A stretch of DNA of 64,000 nucleotides from NCBI GenBank assembly GCA_009760885.1, contig CM019709.1, positions 31,425,713 to 31,489,712 of the forward strand, in the 5' to 3' direction. The first letter of the stretch is position 1. Each line of letters starts with the position of its first letter. Shown here one piece after another: positions 1-11,690 of this stretch. The DNA is from Achatina immaculata (lineage: Eukaryota > Mollusca > Gastropoda > Stylommatophora > Achatinidae). Made by a program: the position numbers and the translations under genes. The notes under the pieces are model-generated. The model searched no databases, had not been told where the DNA came from, and saw only the letters and a list, made by a program, of their open reading frames with translations.

Positions 1-159
1 AGTGTTTTGCAGTCACACTGAGAGATCTGGAATTCCCATGTGTCCAGCAGAAATCAACATATGCATTCAGTGATTTGATTTTGAAATGAAGCATCTATAA
101 AATCAGAAGACAGTTTTTTTTATGACTTAAGTGACAAATATCCATGTGACACCTGGATA

Positions 160-790
160 CATGTGTAGACAGACGAATCTGCACATAATGCCATAAAAAA
201 TGGAGGGGCAGGAGCACATATTGAATATCCAAACAACACCACTGACAAGATTTCCATACCCACTGGAAAATACTGCAACAACTATGATGCAGAAGTTAGG
301 GCAATTATTGCTGCAGTTGAAAAACTATCATACTCCAGAATTGATACATGTCCTGTAGTAATTCTCACAGATGCAAGATCAGTACTGGAAGCTCTTCAGT
401 GCAACAAACCACCAGACCTTAAGGATGCCTTGTCAAAAACTGGCTTACAACATGGGGTCACCTTGTAGTGGATTCCCTCCCACTGTGGGATACCAGGCAA
501 TGAGAAAGCTGATCATCTGGCTAAAGAGGGCACTGAAATGGAGCAACCAGACATACCAATCACCTATAATCAGAAGAAAAGCATGATAAAAACCTACAGG
601 AAGCCACAAACACCACCACATGATGACTATCACATGCTAAACAGAAAGGAGCAAGTCACCATTTTCCGTCTCCGAACAGGACATGGCTGACTCCAAAGTC
701 ATATGTATACAAAGTTTAAGGTTGGTACTTCTAATCTTTGTACAGGTGCCCCAAACTGCGGAACATATCCTCCAAAACTAAACGAAAGTT
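160..790 (+). pseudogene. RNase H domain fragment of a non-LTR retrotransposon
   Basis: Reading one frame from about 178 gives an RNase H-like protein: NNYDAEVRAI (catalytic Glu region), then ILTDARSVLEAL, then WIPSHCGIPGNEKADHLAKE, the classic order of LINE-encoded RNase H (I/jockey-type). A stop codon (TAG, 465-467) sits just before WIPSHC and another follows RLRTGHG, so the copy is dead. A Cys-containing stretch (LCTGAPNCG) after it resembles the C-terminal end of such ORF2 proteins. The element continues to the left of the window. It lies in the intron upstream of the first visible V-ATPase d exon, in the same orientation. Confidence 0.8.
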
Positions 791-1794
791 CATACGTCTC
801 ACAGAAAAGAAAAACAAATTGCTATTTTTATTTTTCAATTTCCTGATGTTTCTCTGAACTGTGTTTATAGCAGTGCTGGATAAAAATGTGATAACATTGC
901 ATGAGTTTGTTTTCCTGATTTCTCTGGATTTTAGTATTTTTTCTATGAGAACTTAAACTCTGTAATTTGACATTACAGTGCACATTTGTAGAGAATACAA
1001 GTTCTTGTATACAAGAACTGCAGAATCTTAGCTAAAGGGCAGACTGATCAGCAGTGACCTTTCTGTATACTGATCTGGTTCCAGGGTTGTGGTCCATTAC
1101 ATTGAGGGTAGGGGCACAGGCAGCCAGTGATTCTTCTTACCCAGAGGGTTCTGGGGTCATGAACTACTGCAGAACTTCCAGTTAATCCAGCTGAAAAAAA
1201 TGGGTACCTGACACTCTAGTGTTAAAGGAGAACATTCTCTGGGGATAAGGAATATCAGCCTTGAAGTGAAGCACATCAGATTTCATTGAGCACAAAGGCT
1301 GTCAGTTAATGAAGGGAGAATGGCATATCACACACAATGTCAGTGCAAAAAAAAATGAAGAAATTCATTTGAATTGGGAATGGACAAATGCAGAAAGTAA
1401 GAAATTCAGTCAAACCAAAGGTAGCTTTCATATTTTTTTTATAGGAAATTTGTAATAAATGAAAATACTTTTAGTAAGAAAATTGTAATAAATGAAAAGT
1501 CTTTTAGTAAGAAAACTGTAATAAATGAAAAAACTTATAGTAAGAAAACTTTGAGAAAAGACAACTTTTGTGACTTTTTGAGAAATCAGAAAGCAGTTTT
1601 TATATCTTTTTTAGCTAATAAATTCTGACAAATCAAAGCAGCTTTCAGAAAGCTGGCTATTTGTTCGGTCCAGACAGAGTAAAATATGATGCAAGTTTGA
1701 TGATCTTTTCCTGTCAAGCTTTGAAGTGTAGATTAACTGAGAATGTGGCTAGAGAACTGATGTATACAGTTGTGTTCATTTAATAAAGGGAGAT
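791..1794. other. Intronic DNA without recognised gene
   Basis: AT-rich intron sequence of the V-ATPase d gene. A short imperfect tandem motif (agtaagaaaa-tgtaataaatgaaaa) repeats about four times at 1445-1550. No coding signal seen. Confidence 0.5.
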
Positions 1795-1804
1795 AGAGGT
1801 GTAT

Positions 1805-1907
1805 TGGATGCATCAGCAGTAGGCCATCTTGCTCACAACCGAGAGGCCTACAGGAGTGCTGTTAGGGAGGTGAAGTTCCGCAGGGGACATGCAAATGAAT
1901 GAATGAA
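1805..1907 (+). mobile_element. LINE-T 3' tail-only copy, TGAA subtype
   Basis: A 103-bp insert matching only the last part of the LINE-T reverse transcriptase ORF (AHNREAYRSAVREVKF-like) plus a short (TGAA)n tail. It is flanked by a perfect 10-bp target-site duplication, agaggtgtat, at 1795-1804 and 1908-1917. It starts at almost the same point of the parent element as two other tail-only copies (47426, 52417). Confidence 0.8.
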
Positions 1908-2123
1908 AGAGGTGTATGGTTCAGTTTTACAAAGCGATAGAGGGAATGAGGAAAGTGAAAAAATAAATCACAAATGGTAGAAAGTATGAAAGTAAGATGA
2001 GAATGTATAAATGAAAAACATGCATTTTGTTTTCATATTGTCTGCCATTTGTGGTTTATTAATAGAACTTTATTACTAGAACCAGTTTTACTGCAATTGT
2101 TATCTCTCTTGTGTTCATTTTAG

Positions 2124-2201
2124 TCGTATCTGGAAGATTTCTACAACTTCTGCAAGAAGCTTGGAGGTGCTACTGCTGATGTCATGTGTGAGGCACTAGC
2201 A
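2124..2201 (+). CDS. ATP6V0D1: V-ATPase subunit d, first exon in window
   Basis: 78 nt, 26 codons, [15 protein letters not shown] onward. Acceptor gttcattttag before 2124; donor gtgagt at 2202. Phase 0 on both sides. Confidence 0.95.
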
Positions 2202-5200
2202 GTGAGTTGTTTTTAACTGTTTTTGTGTTGTTTTTAACTGTTTTATGTTTGTTTTGGTAGTTTAACTGACTTCTTAAGGTTTTTTTTTTTTTAGACTATT
2301 ATTCTGAGTTATTTAGCTGACTTCCGTATAATCTTCTTTGTAACCACTTTCTGTCTTTATCAGCAGTTTTTTCTTGAATAAATTAGACTTTTTTTTTTTT
2401 TTTTGTAGTTCCTGTGTAGAGATGTCTAACAGTTCTCGTAGTCATTTTTCGAACATTGTTAGATTGTTCTGTAAAGGAACTAAAAAAAGAAAGATCAGAA
2501 CTACAAACATTGTTAGATAATGTCATAGAAAGAAAACAAGGAAAAAGGACTTAGTTTAAATGGAAAGAAGACAGAGGTTATGGTCATATCCAAGAAAGGA
2601 ACACCAACAAAATGTAACATCAAAGTAAAATTAACTCTTTCTGTGCCGGAGGAAGAAAAGTGGACGTATGGTTGGGTACCAGACCAAAAACACGGGTCTT
2701 GGTCTGTAAGGGGATATAGTTGTAAAATGGAATGGAAAACAGTATTTCCATTTACTTCCGTATACTTAATATGTTTCAAAGTATAGCTAAATGAATGAAA
2801 ATTTCATAAATGCAGAGTTTTTTAGGAAAAAAGAAGTAATGTGATGTTTTTAGACACTCATTGTGGCCAGCTCACCATCGGTGAGGTCTAGATCTGCACT
2901 ACTTACCACTACTTACCATCTGAGATGTGTAGATCTACTTGTCGATCTCGTATTGTGATTCTGTGTTGCATTCTCACTGAATGAATGTCTGAACTAACCT
3001 CCTAACTACTCTTAACTACTTCTCCAGTCGTCTGAATATGTTTAGATCTACTTGGAATACATTCAAGAGCAGCAGGGTGGCCATAGGCTGTGTCCATACC
3101 CCTATCTACATCGTCAAAAATTGAAAAAATTTCCATGCTTCTTGTCCTTTTTCTCGCTCGGCATCGCTTGTAACTAGGCACTCTTTCGCCATTTTGAAAA
3201 GTGTCACCGGAATCGCAGACGAAATATGCACAATCTAAATGTTACACCGGTTGTTTTATTGAAACAAACCAGTGATCATTATAATGGCCATTGGTACGCA
3301 ACGGGAAACTGGAAGCGTCATTATAATGTCCAAAGGCACGGAAAGAGTTAAAGTAAGTAGACAAACTCAGTAATAACAATGGTTCTAAGGACTGCAAACG
3401 CGCCACAAACAGCCTCTGGCAGTCAAGTCCAGCTCCTGGCCTTCCTGTGGCAGAACTGTTTAAACTGACAGGAGAAGGGGCGAGGGCGAATATCTGGCGC
3501 CTGAAAACCAGTTACTTAGGATAGATGAGTGTCACGTTTGGTAGCTCATCTGCCGCTGTTGGCGAGATCTTCAGCTGCCGTGCGTGGAGCGGTGCTCTTC
3601 CCGGCCAATGAAGAAATTTGCAAATGAGGTTGCCGCGCAGCATCACTGCGGAAAAGGTGGTTGAAAGGATAAAGTGAAGCAAACAGTCAAATCACGGCAC
3701 CTCTGGTTTGGAGGTCAGCCACGTCCTGAGTGCAGTCATATCGGGTGAAATGCATGAACCGGCTTGTCCCAGAGGTTAAGACACTCCTGGCGAGACTCTT
3801 CAAATGCCGCGCGTGGAGTGAAGCTCCTCCCGGTTAAGGAAGTAAATGCGGAAAAGAAATAAAGGTTGCTGTGCGGAGCCGATGGGAAAAGGTGGTGGAA
3901 GGTGAAGTTAACCGGTATGTCCAGTAGTATCGCTACAAGAGCTATACCACGGCACCTCTGCTCTAGAGGCCGGCCACGTCCGAAATACACCTACACTGGT
4001 GAAATATGCCTAAACCGGCACACTCCAGGGGTGGAATTTGATGGCTAAACATGTCATGTCACCTCCGCTCTAGAGGTCGGTAACGCCTGATAAACACCCA
4101 TACTGGTGAATTTTGCCTAAACCGGCTCATACCAGGGGTAAATCTTGAAGGCTATGCATGTCACAGTACCTCTGCCCTAGAGGTCGGTCCCGTCCCAAAC
4201 ACGCCCATACTGGGATAATGCCTAAACCGGCTCAACCCAGGGGTAGAAGTCACTAGTGGTGAGGATTCGTCCTCCTGGACAAAAGCTCCATCCTGGTCAC
4301 AACTAGGAAGGGTAGCGGCCACGACCGCAAAATGCTGAAGTCGGAGACACTGGACCAGGGAAGTCTAGATAGGCAACCACCTCTCACCCGGCGGGGTTGT
4401 TTGCGTATCCTAATCAGGCTGAGGTTTTCCGGTGAGAAAGTCCAACCCTGGACTGGATGGGCAACCACCTCTCACCCGGCGGTGATACACGGGTATCTCA
4501 AAACACGTCAAGGTTTTCTGGTGAGAAAGTCCAACTCTGGCCTGGGTGGGCTACCGCCTCTCACCCAGCGGGGATGCACGGATATCCTAAACACGTCGAG
4601 GTCTTCCGGTGAGAAAGTCCAACCCTAGACTAAACTGGTGCAATGAAAACCACGGTGTCACGCAATCCCGCTTCCGAGACCCACCAAGAATACAGGCTAA
4701 AGCACTGTGATACTCTGAACCCCATGTGGTCCTCTCGTGGATCTCGTGTGATCTATTTTGGACCACACAAGGGACCACGGGTCCTAACGAGGACCACAGG
4801 CGTGAATTCAGTAGGTTCACAGTGCGGTTTTTGGTGGTAGAAGTGAACGAAGAAGAAGAAGAAGAAGTAATAACAATAATAACACAAAATCAAAGATGCG
4901 AAACCAAAATAAGGAGCAGAATAGCCCAAGGCAAGTCAGTATTTATCAAAATGAAAAAACATTCAATGAAATAAAGCTGTGTCAGTGAATAACAAAAAAG
5001 AGAATTGTTCTTGTTCTTCTTCTTCTTCAGGGAGGCTGAAGAAGAAGAAGACCTGATAATGTGCTCATTTAGGCTGTCCATCACCGTGTTCACATGAAGC
5101 AGTGTTTTTAGACTTAAGATTTTTAACGGTTGGGTTTATCTGTTTGTTTTATGAATGAGAGTGAGTCAAAAAGGAACCACAAATCAAGGGATGAAACTGC

Positions 5201-8200
5201 TGAAAAAAGTATATAAAAAGACTCAGTCAAAACATCTTTTCCAGTATTTTTTCAGTGGTTTTTATCCCTTTATTTGTGGTTTTTTTTTAAATTGACCCCC
5301 CCCCCCCCCCCCCCGTGTATCTGATTTATTTTGTCTATGGTCTGTTTTAGACATAATCTATGTTTGTTTATTTCAGACACAATTTTAGTTTTTTTACATT
5401 TCTTTATTAACTGTTTTAGAATGTAGTCGATTTCGGTAGAACTTTGCACAGGCACTTACTTCCCCTTTCATTGTTTGTTTTTTTTTCCGTTATATATTTA
5501 TTTACAGTCATAACATGTATCATTTCAGTTTGATGCAGACAGAAGGGCCTTCATCATCACGATCAACTCTTTTGGGACAGAGTTAAGCAAAGAGGACAGG
5601 ATAAAACTGTACCCTCGATGTGGCAATCTCTACCCCACAGGTCTCAAGATGCTCGGTGAATGTGATGATTTTGACCAAGTTAGGGCTGTGGCAGACTACT
5701 ATCCTGTAAGATTTGTTTCTATTTTTCTTTTTTTTTTTAAAATTCATTCATTTTCAGAGTATGTTTGTAGTGTAGAAATGGTTCCAGATGTTATGGCCAG
5801 GATTTTTTGTTACAGTGTTGGAAAAACATTTTTAAATGTTGCCAGAAATTTCTGCCGCCAGTGAGTTTGGAGTAGGTGTGCGAAATTTGAACATTGTTTA
5901 GTCTGTCTCTTGCTTTCTCATATGTGGAAAATTCACCCTTAAAACTCTTTATCAGAAGGGGTACTTAAAGGACTTTCTTCATATTAATAATACTTCTGTG
6001 TCAAACTTTTGTAAGTGGGGCATGCCTGTGTCATGTTGATAAGGTCTTCGGTTTACTGGCCATCAGTGATGGTGTCATTTCTGCCACAGCCTTACAAACC
6101 TCCAGAGAAGTAAATCTTCTTCTTCTTCTTCATACGCACATAAGCGGTGATGCATGGTACCCTGATTTTTGCGATGTGCCTTTTGGCTGGGTACCTCCGA
6201 CTTCAGCACCTTTCCTTGCTAGGGAAGACTGTGGTCTTGCTTAGACTGCCATGAAGACAGTGCTGTAGGCTGGCCGGGCCAAAACTTTGTTTTCCAGCCT
6301 TTGTACTTAAGCCCCTTCTCCACGTCAGATCCAGCATGCAACGCTGGCTGGCCAGACGGCTTTGAGACAGTTCCACAGAGACACTTCAGTTTTGGGATGA
6401 GGAATCCGATGAGTGCCTCAACAATATCTATTCCCTGTCACCTATAGTCTGCTAGCTCTGTTTTGTTTACATCATTCTGATAGCCACTGTTGTAAAGACC
6501 CATAGGCTTGTCATGTCCTGAATTCATTGGTTGCATATCAGATATTCCTCACCCCCGTCGGCAATCTCCATGTCCCCAACCGTCCACCAACCTGACATTA
6601 CATTTTACAAAAATAACAATTACAATTTGTGTTGATTGCTTCAGGTTTGTGGGCTACAGAAGTAGGTCAGAGTTTTTAAGACAACAGATCTATGTTCCCT
6701 GTCTCACAAAGACTATGTTAAGATAAATGTGCTCTTAACACATTTGTTCCCAGGGGAAGAGAAGTTCCTAAAAGTAAAGGAAGAAAAAAAAAAGATGGCA
6801 TTCATAAAGGTATGGTGGACTCCGCATAGAACTTTCAATTGGGAAAGTTGACAAGTATTTCACATTGATGTTTTGACTGTTTTTTCTTTCTTCTCAGCAA
6901 TATAAAGAGCTGTTCGACAACTCCGGTTCCAACCCAGGGGAGAAAACGTTGGAAGACAAGTTCTTTGAGTACGAGGTATGTGCCGCAGCCTTAGATATTA
7001 TATCACATTGGTTATTTTGTTTCTGTTAAGTTTTGAGTGTTTTTTTGTTTTTTTTTAAAATTTACTGCAAATTGTTTTTTTTTTTTTTTTTGCTTATAAA
7101 TGTTATTTATTCTTTACAAGCTGTTGATTAGTCTAAAACAAATGATGGGAAAAGGAATGAAAATGTGATTTTTTATTCTTGACTTCGACTTTTCCGATCC
7201 CCGGTTTTACGAGTTTTCACTCTTTTTCCCTTGTGTCAGATAATGAAACGTGCAGGTCCTCTTCAGCTGTTCTACATCTCCATACAGAATGTCGGTGATT
7301 GAGGAGTTTGGTGGTATCAGGTTCTTTTGAAAGTCCTTCAATGCACTGCAGTCCAGCAGATGGTGCTTAGCAGTTTCTTCTTCTTTTTGTCTGTTCCAGT
7401 GCATGCAGTATGGTGTGTGGTCAGCGGTCAGTCTGTGTAAGTGCTTATTGAGGGTGATGTCCTGTTATCAACCTGGAGATTGTGCATTGGTCTCTACAAT
7501 GTAAGCTTTTGATATGGTCTCCGGGGTTAGGCTGTGGCAGATGTGTATATAGGGATCTTCCAGTTGGATTACTGACCCAACTGTCCATCCACTGCTGCTT
7601 GCAGTTGTTGTGTATAATGTATTTAGCTGTTCTCATGTTGGTGGAGATGTGGGGCTGTGACATGGTGACTCCACTCTTTGCCAGTCTGTCAGCACGTTCA
7701 TTTCCTCTGATATCTATGTGCCCTGGTATCCACTGTAGGGTGGTCTTGATGTCATAGGAGGCGAGTTGGTTTATTGCACTGAGTATGTCAGTTGTAATGT
7801 GATCAGCTGATGATATCCAGTTTTCAAGGGCCTGGAGAGCAGACTGGGAGTCTGAGAAAATAATAAGGTTTTTTTGGGTGGGAGGCACTGTTTTTGTATT
7901 TGGTGGTGGTGGCTGCCAGGGCTGCTAATATTGCCTGCATCTCTGCATCATAATTGGAGCAGCGAGATCCACAAGGAACAGAAATGTGCCTTGTTTTGTT
8001 TGGAAACATTATGAGTACTCCATATCCTGCATTGTCTTTTTCCTTGAGTGTTGACCCATCAGTGTTTGCATGGATCCAGTCCTTGGGGTAGGATTCTGTG
8101 GTCTCCAGTTCACACAGCTTTAGGGTGTTCAGATCTGATGATTTGTTCACTAATTTGTTCTCGAGTCTGGTGTTGGTTTGAGGAAGTGTGTAGTTTGTGT

Positions 8201-10815
8201 CTGGTGGGATGTCTGGTACTTTTGTAAGTTATTCTCTGTCTTCAGGGAGTTTGTGTCTTGTGTTTAACTGTTCTGCTATGTGCACTGGTGTTTTCAGTTT
8301 CAGTCTATTATTATGCTTTCATTTATCAGCCATTATTCTGTTAGGATGGTCTGGGGACATGCGTTTATATCATTCTACTGCCTCAGTGTTTGACTTTTCA
8401 CATCTTATATCTAATGGCTCTATGTTTGCATCAGTTTCACATGCAGCTGTGGGTGTTGGTCTCATTGCCCCACAAATAAAATGAACGGCTTGGTTCTGGA
8501 TTCTGTCTACTTGTGTACAAGAGCTCTTTTATGCTGTGACCTGTAGGAGGAGGTTGTAATCTGTTATAGATCTATGATTTTTTATTCAGATTAGTAACAT
8601 TTTCCGGTGAAGGGCTTGAAAATAAAACTGACAACCCAATTTTAAAAAAAAAATGCTGAGTGACTATTACTACCAAAAATTCTGTGACGTTTTTTGACCT
8701 TTACTTACTACAACTAATACTTCTGTAAGCTTAAGCTGGGTAAGGAAATCTTCTTCTTCGTTCGCTTCTACCACCAAGATGGCCCTGTGATCCTACTGAA
8801 ATTACTCCGGTGGTCCTCAATAGGTCCTGTGTTCCCCGAAAGTACAACACGAGATCCCCGAGAGGATCACAAGAGGTTCAGAGTATCACGGGGCTTGAAC
8901 CTGTATTCTTGGTGGGTGTCAGAAGTGGGATTGCATGACACTGTGGTTTTCGTTACACCAGTTTAATCTAGAGTTTGACTTTCTTACCGGAAAACCTCGA
9001 CGTGCTTTGGATATCAGTATATACCTGCTGGGTGAGAGGTGGTTGCCCATCTAGCCTAGAGTTGGACTTTCTCACCAGAAAACCTCGGCGTGATTAGGAT
9101 ACGCATACATCCCGCTTGGTGAGAGGTGGTTGCCTATCTAGACTGCCCTGGTCCAGTGTCTCTGACTTCAGCATTTTGTGGTCATGGCCGCTACCCTTCC
9201 TAGTTGTGACCAGGATGGAGCTTTTGTCCAGGAGGACGAATCCTCGCCACTAGTGACTTCCACCCCTGGGTTGAGCCGGTTTAGGCATATTTCACCAGTA
9301 TGGGTGTAGAACGGACGTGGCCGGCCTCTAGAGCAGAAGTGCCGTGGTATGAGTATCTCTCACCGCGAGACTACTGGACATACCGACTAAGCTTCACTTT
9401 GTCCTTTCCATCACCTTTTCACATCGGCGCCGCACGGCAATCCTGATTGCTTTTCTTTATTTTCATCATTGGCCGGGAGGAGTTTCACTCCACACACGGC
9501 ATCCAAAGAGTCTCGCCAGCAGCGTGGTAAGGAAATGAAACGGCCACTCACACATACACTAGCCCCACATCCCCAATCACTGTGAGGTTTGGTAGAGATT
9601 AAAGTCCAATAAATGTTTAAATTGTAAAATTACTATAGTTGGATTGTTTTTATTTGTTACAGTTTTTATCCAGAGTTATTATTTATTCTTTATTCTAGTT
9701 GTTTGTTCACCAGAAAGAGAAATATTCAGTGTTACGTTGAGCCAGTATTATCATATATAGATGTGAAGCATAGATGGTAACAAAGAGTACACAAAATCTA
9801 TAGGAAGCAGCGGAGATGTAGTTCATAAGAAAAGTGATGAGAATACCGTGGACAGCCAAGAAAACAAATGAAGAGGTTCTAAGAGAGGCTGGACAAATGA
9901 GAGAAATTTATGGCAAAATTCAGAACACGACAGTCTAGATTAGTAGGACATGTTTTAAGAAGAGGCTTCTTCTTCTTCGTTCGCTTCTACCACCAGAACC
10001 GCACTGTGATCCTACTGAATTTACGCCTGTGGTCCTTGTTAGGTCCCGTGGTCTCCTGTGTGGTCCCCAAAAGGACCACACGAGATCCACGAGAGGACCA
10101 CATGGGGTTCAGAGTATCACAGGGCTTTAGCCTGTATTCTTGGTGGGTCTCAGAAGCGGGATTGCGTGACACCGTGGTTTTCATTGCACCAGTTTAGTCT
10201 AGGGTTGGTCTTTCTCACCGGAAGACCTCGACGTGTTTAGGATATCAGTGCATCCCTGCTGGGTGAGAGGCGGTAGCCCACCCAGCCCAGAGTTGGACCT
10301 TCTCACCGGAAAACCTCGACGTGTTTTGAGATACCCGTGTATCACTGCCGGGTGAGAGGTGGTAAGAAGAGGCAAACTGGAACACCTAGTGACAACAGGA
10401 AAACTGGAGGGGAAAAAAGGGACAAAGAAACAAGATACTTAACGGACTAAAAGAGTGGCACAGAGCGTGGTCCAAAACAGAAGGAGCAAGGGTAGATGGT
10501 TATGGAAATCAATGATGACCAACATCTGATTGGCATAGAGTAGAGAGAGAGAGAGAGTTGTTTGTTACGACATTTTTAATTAATATGTGTGCAACTATCA
10601 GATTGTATTGACATCTTCTTGAATTGCTTTATCCTGTTTCACTTCTTGAACAGGTCCACCTCATGAAGAAGGCCTTCATGCAGCAGTTCCAGTTTGGCGT
10701 GTTCTACGCTTATGTTCGTCTCAAGGAACAGGAGATCAGAAACATTATCTGGATTGCCGAATGCGTAGCTCAGCGACACAGGGCAAAAATTGATAGCTAC
10801 ATCCCGATATTTTAA
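2124..10815 (+). CDS. ATP6V0D1: V-type proton ATPase V0 subunit d, C-terminal half (4 exons)
   Basis: Spliced CDS 2124-2201, 5529-5705, 6898-6975, 10654-10815; 164 codons plus TAA. Subunit d (yeast Vma6, fly VhaAC39) caps the membrane c-ring of the V-ATPase and links it to the central stalk, coupling ATP hydrolysis to proton pumping into lysosomes, endosomes and other acidic compartments. Family landmarks visible: [83 protein letters not shown] and the C-terminal SYIPIF. All joins use GT-AG and phase 0, and from memory the piece aligns without gaps to the last 164 residues of animal subunit d (about 350 residues). The N-terminal half is outside the window. Introns of 3.3, 1.2 and 3.7 kb hold nested transposons. 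No stop or frameshift is seen; it looks functional. Confidence 0.97.
2525..2634 (+). pseudogene. LINE-D reverse transcriptase fragment, part 1 of a split copy
   Basis: Encodes [18 protein letters not shown], the same block as KGLTLNIKKTETMVISKK in the LINE-D copy at about 34400. The copy is interrupted by a piggyBac-like element (2635-3347) and a GAA retroposon (3381-4867), and resumes at 4878. Confidence 0.75.
2635..3347. mobile_element. piggyBac-like non-autonomous element
   Basis: 713 bp with inverted ends: left ctctttctgtgcc, right ggcacggaaagag (one mismatch between arms), flanked on both sides by TTAA (2631-2634, 3348-3351), the target duplication specific to piggyBac elements. No transposase ORF. 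It sits inside a LINE-D fragment. Confidence 0.75.
3381..4867 (+). mobile_element. GAA-tailed tandem-repeat retroposon, copy 1 (full length)
   Basis: 1,487 bp, GC-richer than its surroundings, starting ggttctaaggactg and ending gtagaagtgaacgaagaag with a (GAA)n tail. Flanked by a 10-bp direct repeat taataacaat (3371-3380, 4868-4877). Inside are about four units of a 90-250 bp spaced module carrying gcacctctgctctagaggcc and cctaaaccggctcaaccc, then three units of an 85-95 bp module carrying accacctctcacccggcgg and ccggtgagaaagtccaac. Short ORFs over the modules are not conserved between copies. Same 5' end as the copy at 49688, so this end is probably the true one. Confidence 0.75.
4878..4990 (+). 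pseudogene. LINE-D reverse transcriptase fragment, part 2
   Basis: Continues the fragment at 2525: [18 protein letters not shown] corresponds to GKCRTEISNRIGQAKTTF in the LINE-D copy at 34550. Interrupted upstream by the GAA retroposon and the piggyBac-like element. Confidence 0.65.
4991..5528. other. Intron remainder with low-complexity tracts
   Basis: Contains (CTT/GAA) tracts at 5010-5055 and a poly-C run at 5297-5314. No coding signal before the exon at 5529. Confidence 0.6.
5529..5705 (+). CDS. ATP6V0D1: V-ATPase subunit d, second exon in window
   Basis: 177 nt, 59 codons, from [19 protein letters not shown] to RAVADYYP. Acceptor catttcag, donor gtaaga. This is the most conserved block of the family. 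Confidence 0.96.
6111..6725 (-). repeat. Dispersed retroposon-like repeat, inverted relative to 12543-13105
   Basis: About 600 bp matching the segment 12543-13105 in opposite orientation. Shared landmarks read on this element's sense strand: catagtctttgtgagacagg at the 5' end, then the region with gttgcatgctggatctgacg, then a (GAA)n tail after gtgcgtatg. Both copies share the 5' end, which suggests a discrete element. Flanks of this copy are similar (atttatctt / atttactt), a possible degraded target duplication. It lies in the V-ATPase d intron 5706-6897. Confidence 0.65.
6898..6975 (+). CDS. ATP6V0D1: V-ATPase subunit d, third exon in window
   Basis: 78 nt, 26 codons, [20 protein letters not shown] to FFEYE. 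Acceptor tttcttctcag, donor gtatgt. Confidence 0.95.
7190..8545 (-). pseudogene. I/jockey-like LINE ORF2 fragment with RNase H domain
   Basis: Minus strand. The 5' part reads [20 protein letters not shown], a junction motif after the reverse transcriptase domain. It is followed by [20 protein letters not shown] (RNase H first Asp), [12 protein letters not shown], then in a shifted frame [13 protein letters not shown] and [20 protein letters not shown]. The C-terminal end has HHLLDCSAL, the usual His/Cys tail. At least one frameshift (near 7850-7890) and a stop near 8380 make it a pseudogene. It lies in the intron 6976-10653, antisense to the gene. Confidence 0.85.
8640..8749 (+). repeat. Dispersed repeat, left part, split by a GAA retroposon
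   Basis: Nearly the same as 13883-13980 (aaatgctgagtgactattac, caaaaattctgtgac, aagcttaagct). The right part resumes at 9537 after the insertion. Confidence 0.75.
8750..9525 (-). mobile_element. GAA-tailed retroposon, copy 2 (5' truncated)
   Basis: 776 bp in minus orientation, so the (GAA)n tail appears as cttcttcttcg at the left. Contains two units of the cctctcaccc / ggtgagaaagtc module and one of the cctctagagc module. Flanked by an 11-bp duplication ggtaaggaaat (8739-8749 and 9526-9536). The unoccupied version of this site is present at 13960-14000, which proves the insertion. Confidence 0.85.
9537..9620 (+). repeat. Dispersed repeat, right part
   Basis: Continues the repeat of 8640-8749: acactagccccacatcccc and tcactgtgaggt, matching 13990-14060. 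Confidence 0.75.
9830..9965 (+). pseudogene. LINE C-terminal fragment, part 1
   Basis: Degraded plus-strand sequence of the type [20 protein letters not shown] and [11 protein letters not shown] across frames, typical of the region after a LINE reverse transcriptase. Split by the GAA retroposon at 9966. Confidence 0.6.
9966..10362 (-). mobile_element. GAA-tailed retroposon, copy 3 (strongly 5' truncated)
   Basis: 397 bp, minus orientation, with the cttcttcttcttcgttcg end at left and two units of the ggtgagaggtgg / ctcaccggaa module. Flanked by a perfect 10-bp duplication taagaagagg (9956-9965, 10363-10372). It splits a LINE fragment. Confidence 0.85.
10373..10520 (+). pseudogene. LINE C-terminal fragment, part 2
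   Basis: Resumes the LINE of 9830-9965 (gcaaactggaacacctagtg and a degraded [19 protein letters not shown] stretch), ending near a (GA)n tract at 10543-10556. Confidence 0.55.
10654..10815 (+). CDS. ATP6V0D1: V-ATPase subunit d, terminal exon
   Basis: 53 codons plus [23 protein letters not shown] to SYIPIF. Acceptor cttgaacag. The methionine codons inside (LMKKAFM) are internal, not starts. Followed by AT-rich 3' UTR. Confidence 0.96.
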   Translation, partial: VHLMKKAFMQQFQFGVFYAYVRLKEQEIRNIIWIAECVAQRHRAKIDSYIPIF

Positions 10816-11335
10816 AAATAGGTTAATTGGCATCCATTTATATTCATCATTTTCTTTTTGTCAGTATGTGTGCATTTTGTGTTTGAGTCAGTTGTTGTCT
10901 CAAGTATAAATTAGTAAACAGCTGCAGATTTTATGAAAACCTTATAAACCATTTTTAAGTTTCTCAGGTCTGATTAGTAAATAGATGGTGATAATATGAA
11001 AAATTTGAGCTTGCTTTTTAAGTTTCTCAGTGTAAATTAGTAAATAGATGCAGATATTTGAAGCTTGGATGCATGCTTTCAGTTTCACAGGTGTAAATTA
11101 GTGCATAGGCACAGATTATATGAAGCTTTGAAAACAACCAAATGTTGCATCTGTTCCAGTTCGGCGCTTTCGATGCTTCCTTTTGTTTTGCAGAACAAGA
11201 GAAGAGGGATGTTATTTGGAGTGCTAAATGTGCCGTTCGTTGAAAACATGTTGTGTCGGGGAAACCAGATGTTTCTTTTGTTTTTTCCATTTCTTTCCGT
11301 CTCATAGTCCCCTTTCTGTATAACTGAGCCAGAGT
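10816..11335 (+). other. Probable 3' UTR of V-ATPase subunit d
   Basis: AT-rich sequence directly after the stop codon with three loose repeats of a motif like gtttctcaggtctgattagtaaatag. No strong AATAAA here; the first AATAAA downstream is at 11899-11904, beyond the minisatellite, and could be the poly(A) signal. Confidence 0.4.
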
Positions 11336-11339
11336 TTTC

Positions 11340-11690
11340 ATTTTGTTTGATGGAGTCAGAGAGAAGTTTCCATTTTGTATGATGGAGTCAGAGAGAAGTT
11401 TCCATCTTGTATGATAGAGCCAGAAGAGTTTCCATCTTGTATGATGGAGCCAGAGAGAAGTTTCCATCTTGTATGATGGAGCCAGAGAGAAGTTTCCATC
11501 TTGTATGATGGAGTCAGAGAGAAGTTTCCATCTTGTATGATGGAGTCAGAGAGAAGTTTCCATCTTGTATGATGGAGTCAGAGAGAAGTTTCCATCTTGT
11601 AAGAATGGGGCCAGAGTATTTTCCATCTTGTATGACTGAGTCAGAAAAGAGTTTCCAAATTATATGATTGAGTCAGTGCAGTTTCAGTTC
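11340..11690 (+). repeat. 32-33 bp minisatellite
   Basis: About ten units around gtttccatcttgtatgatgg with agtcagagagaa. Central units are almost identical; edges are diverged. Confidence 0.9.
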
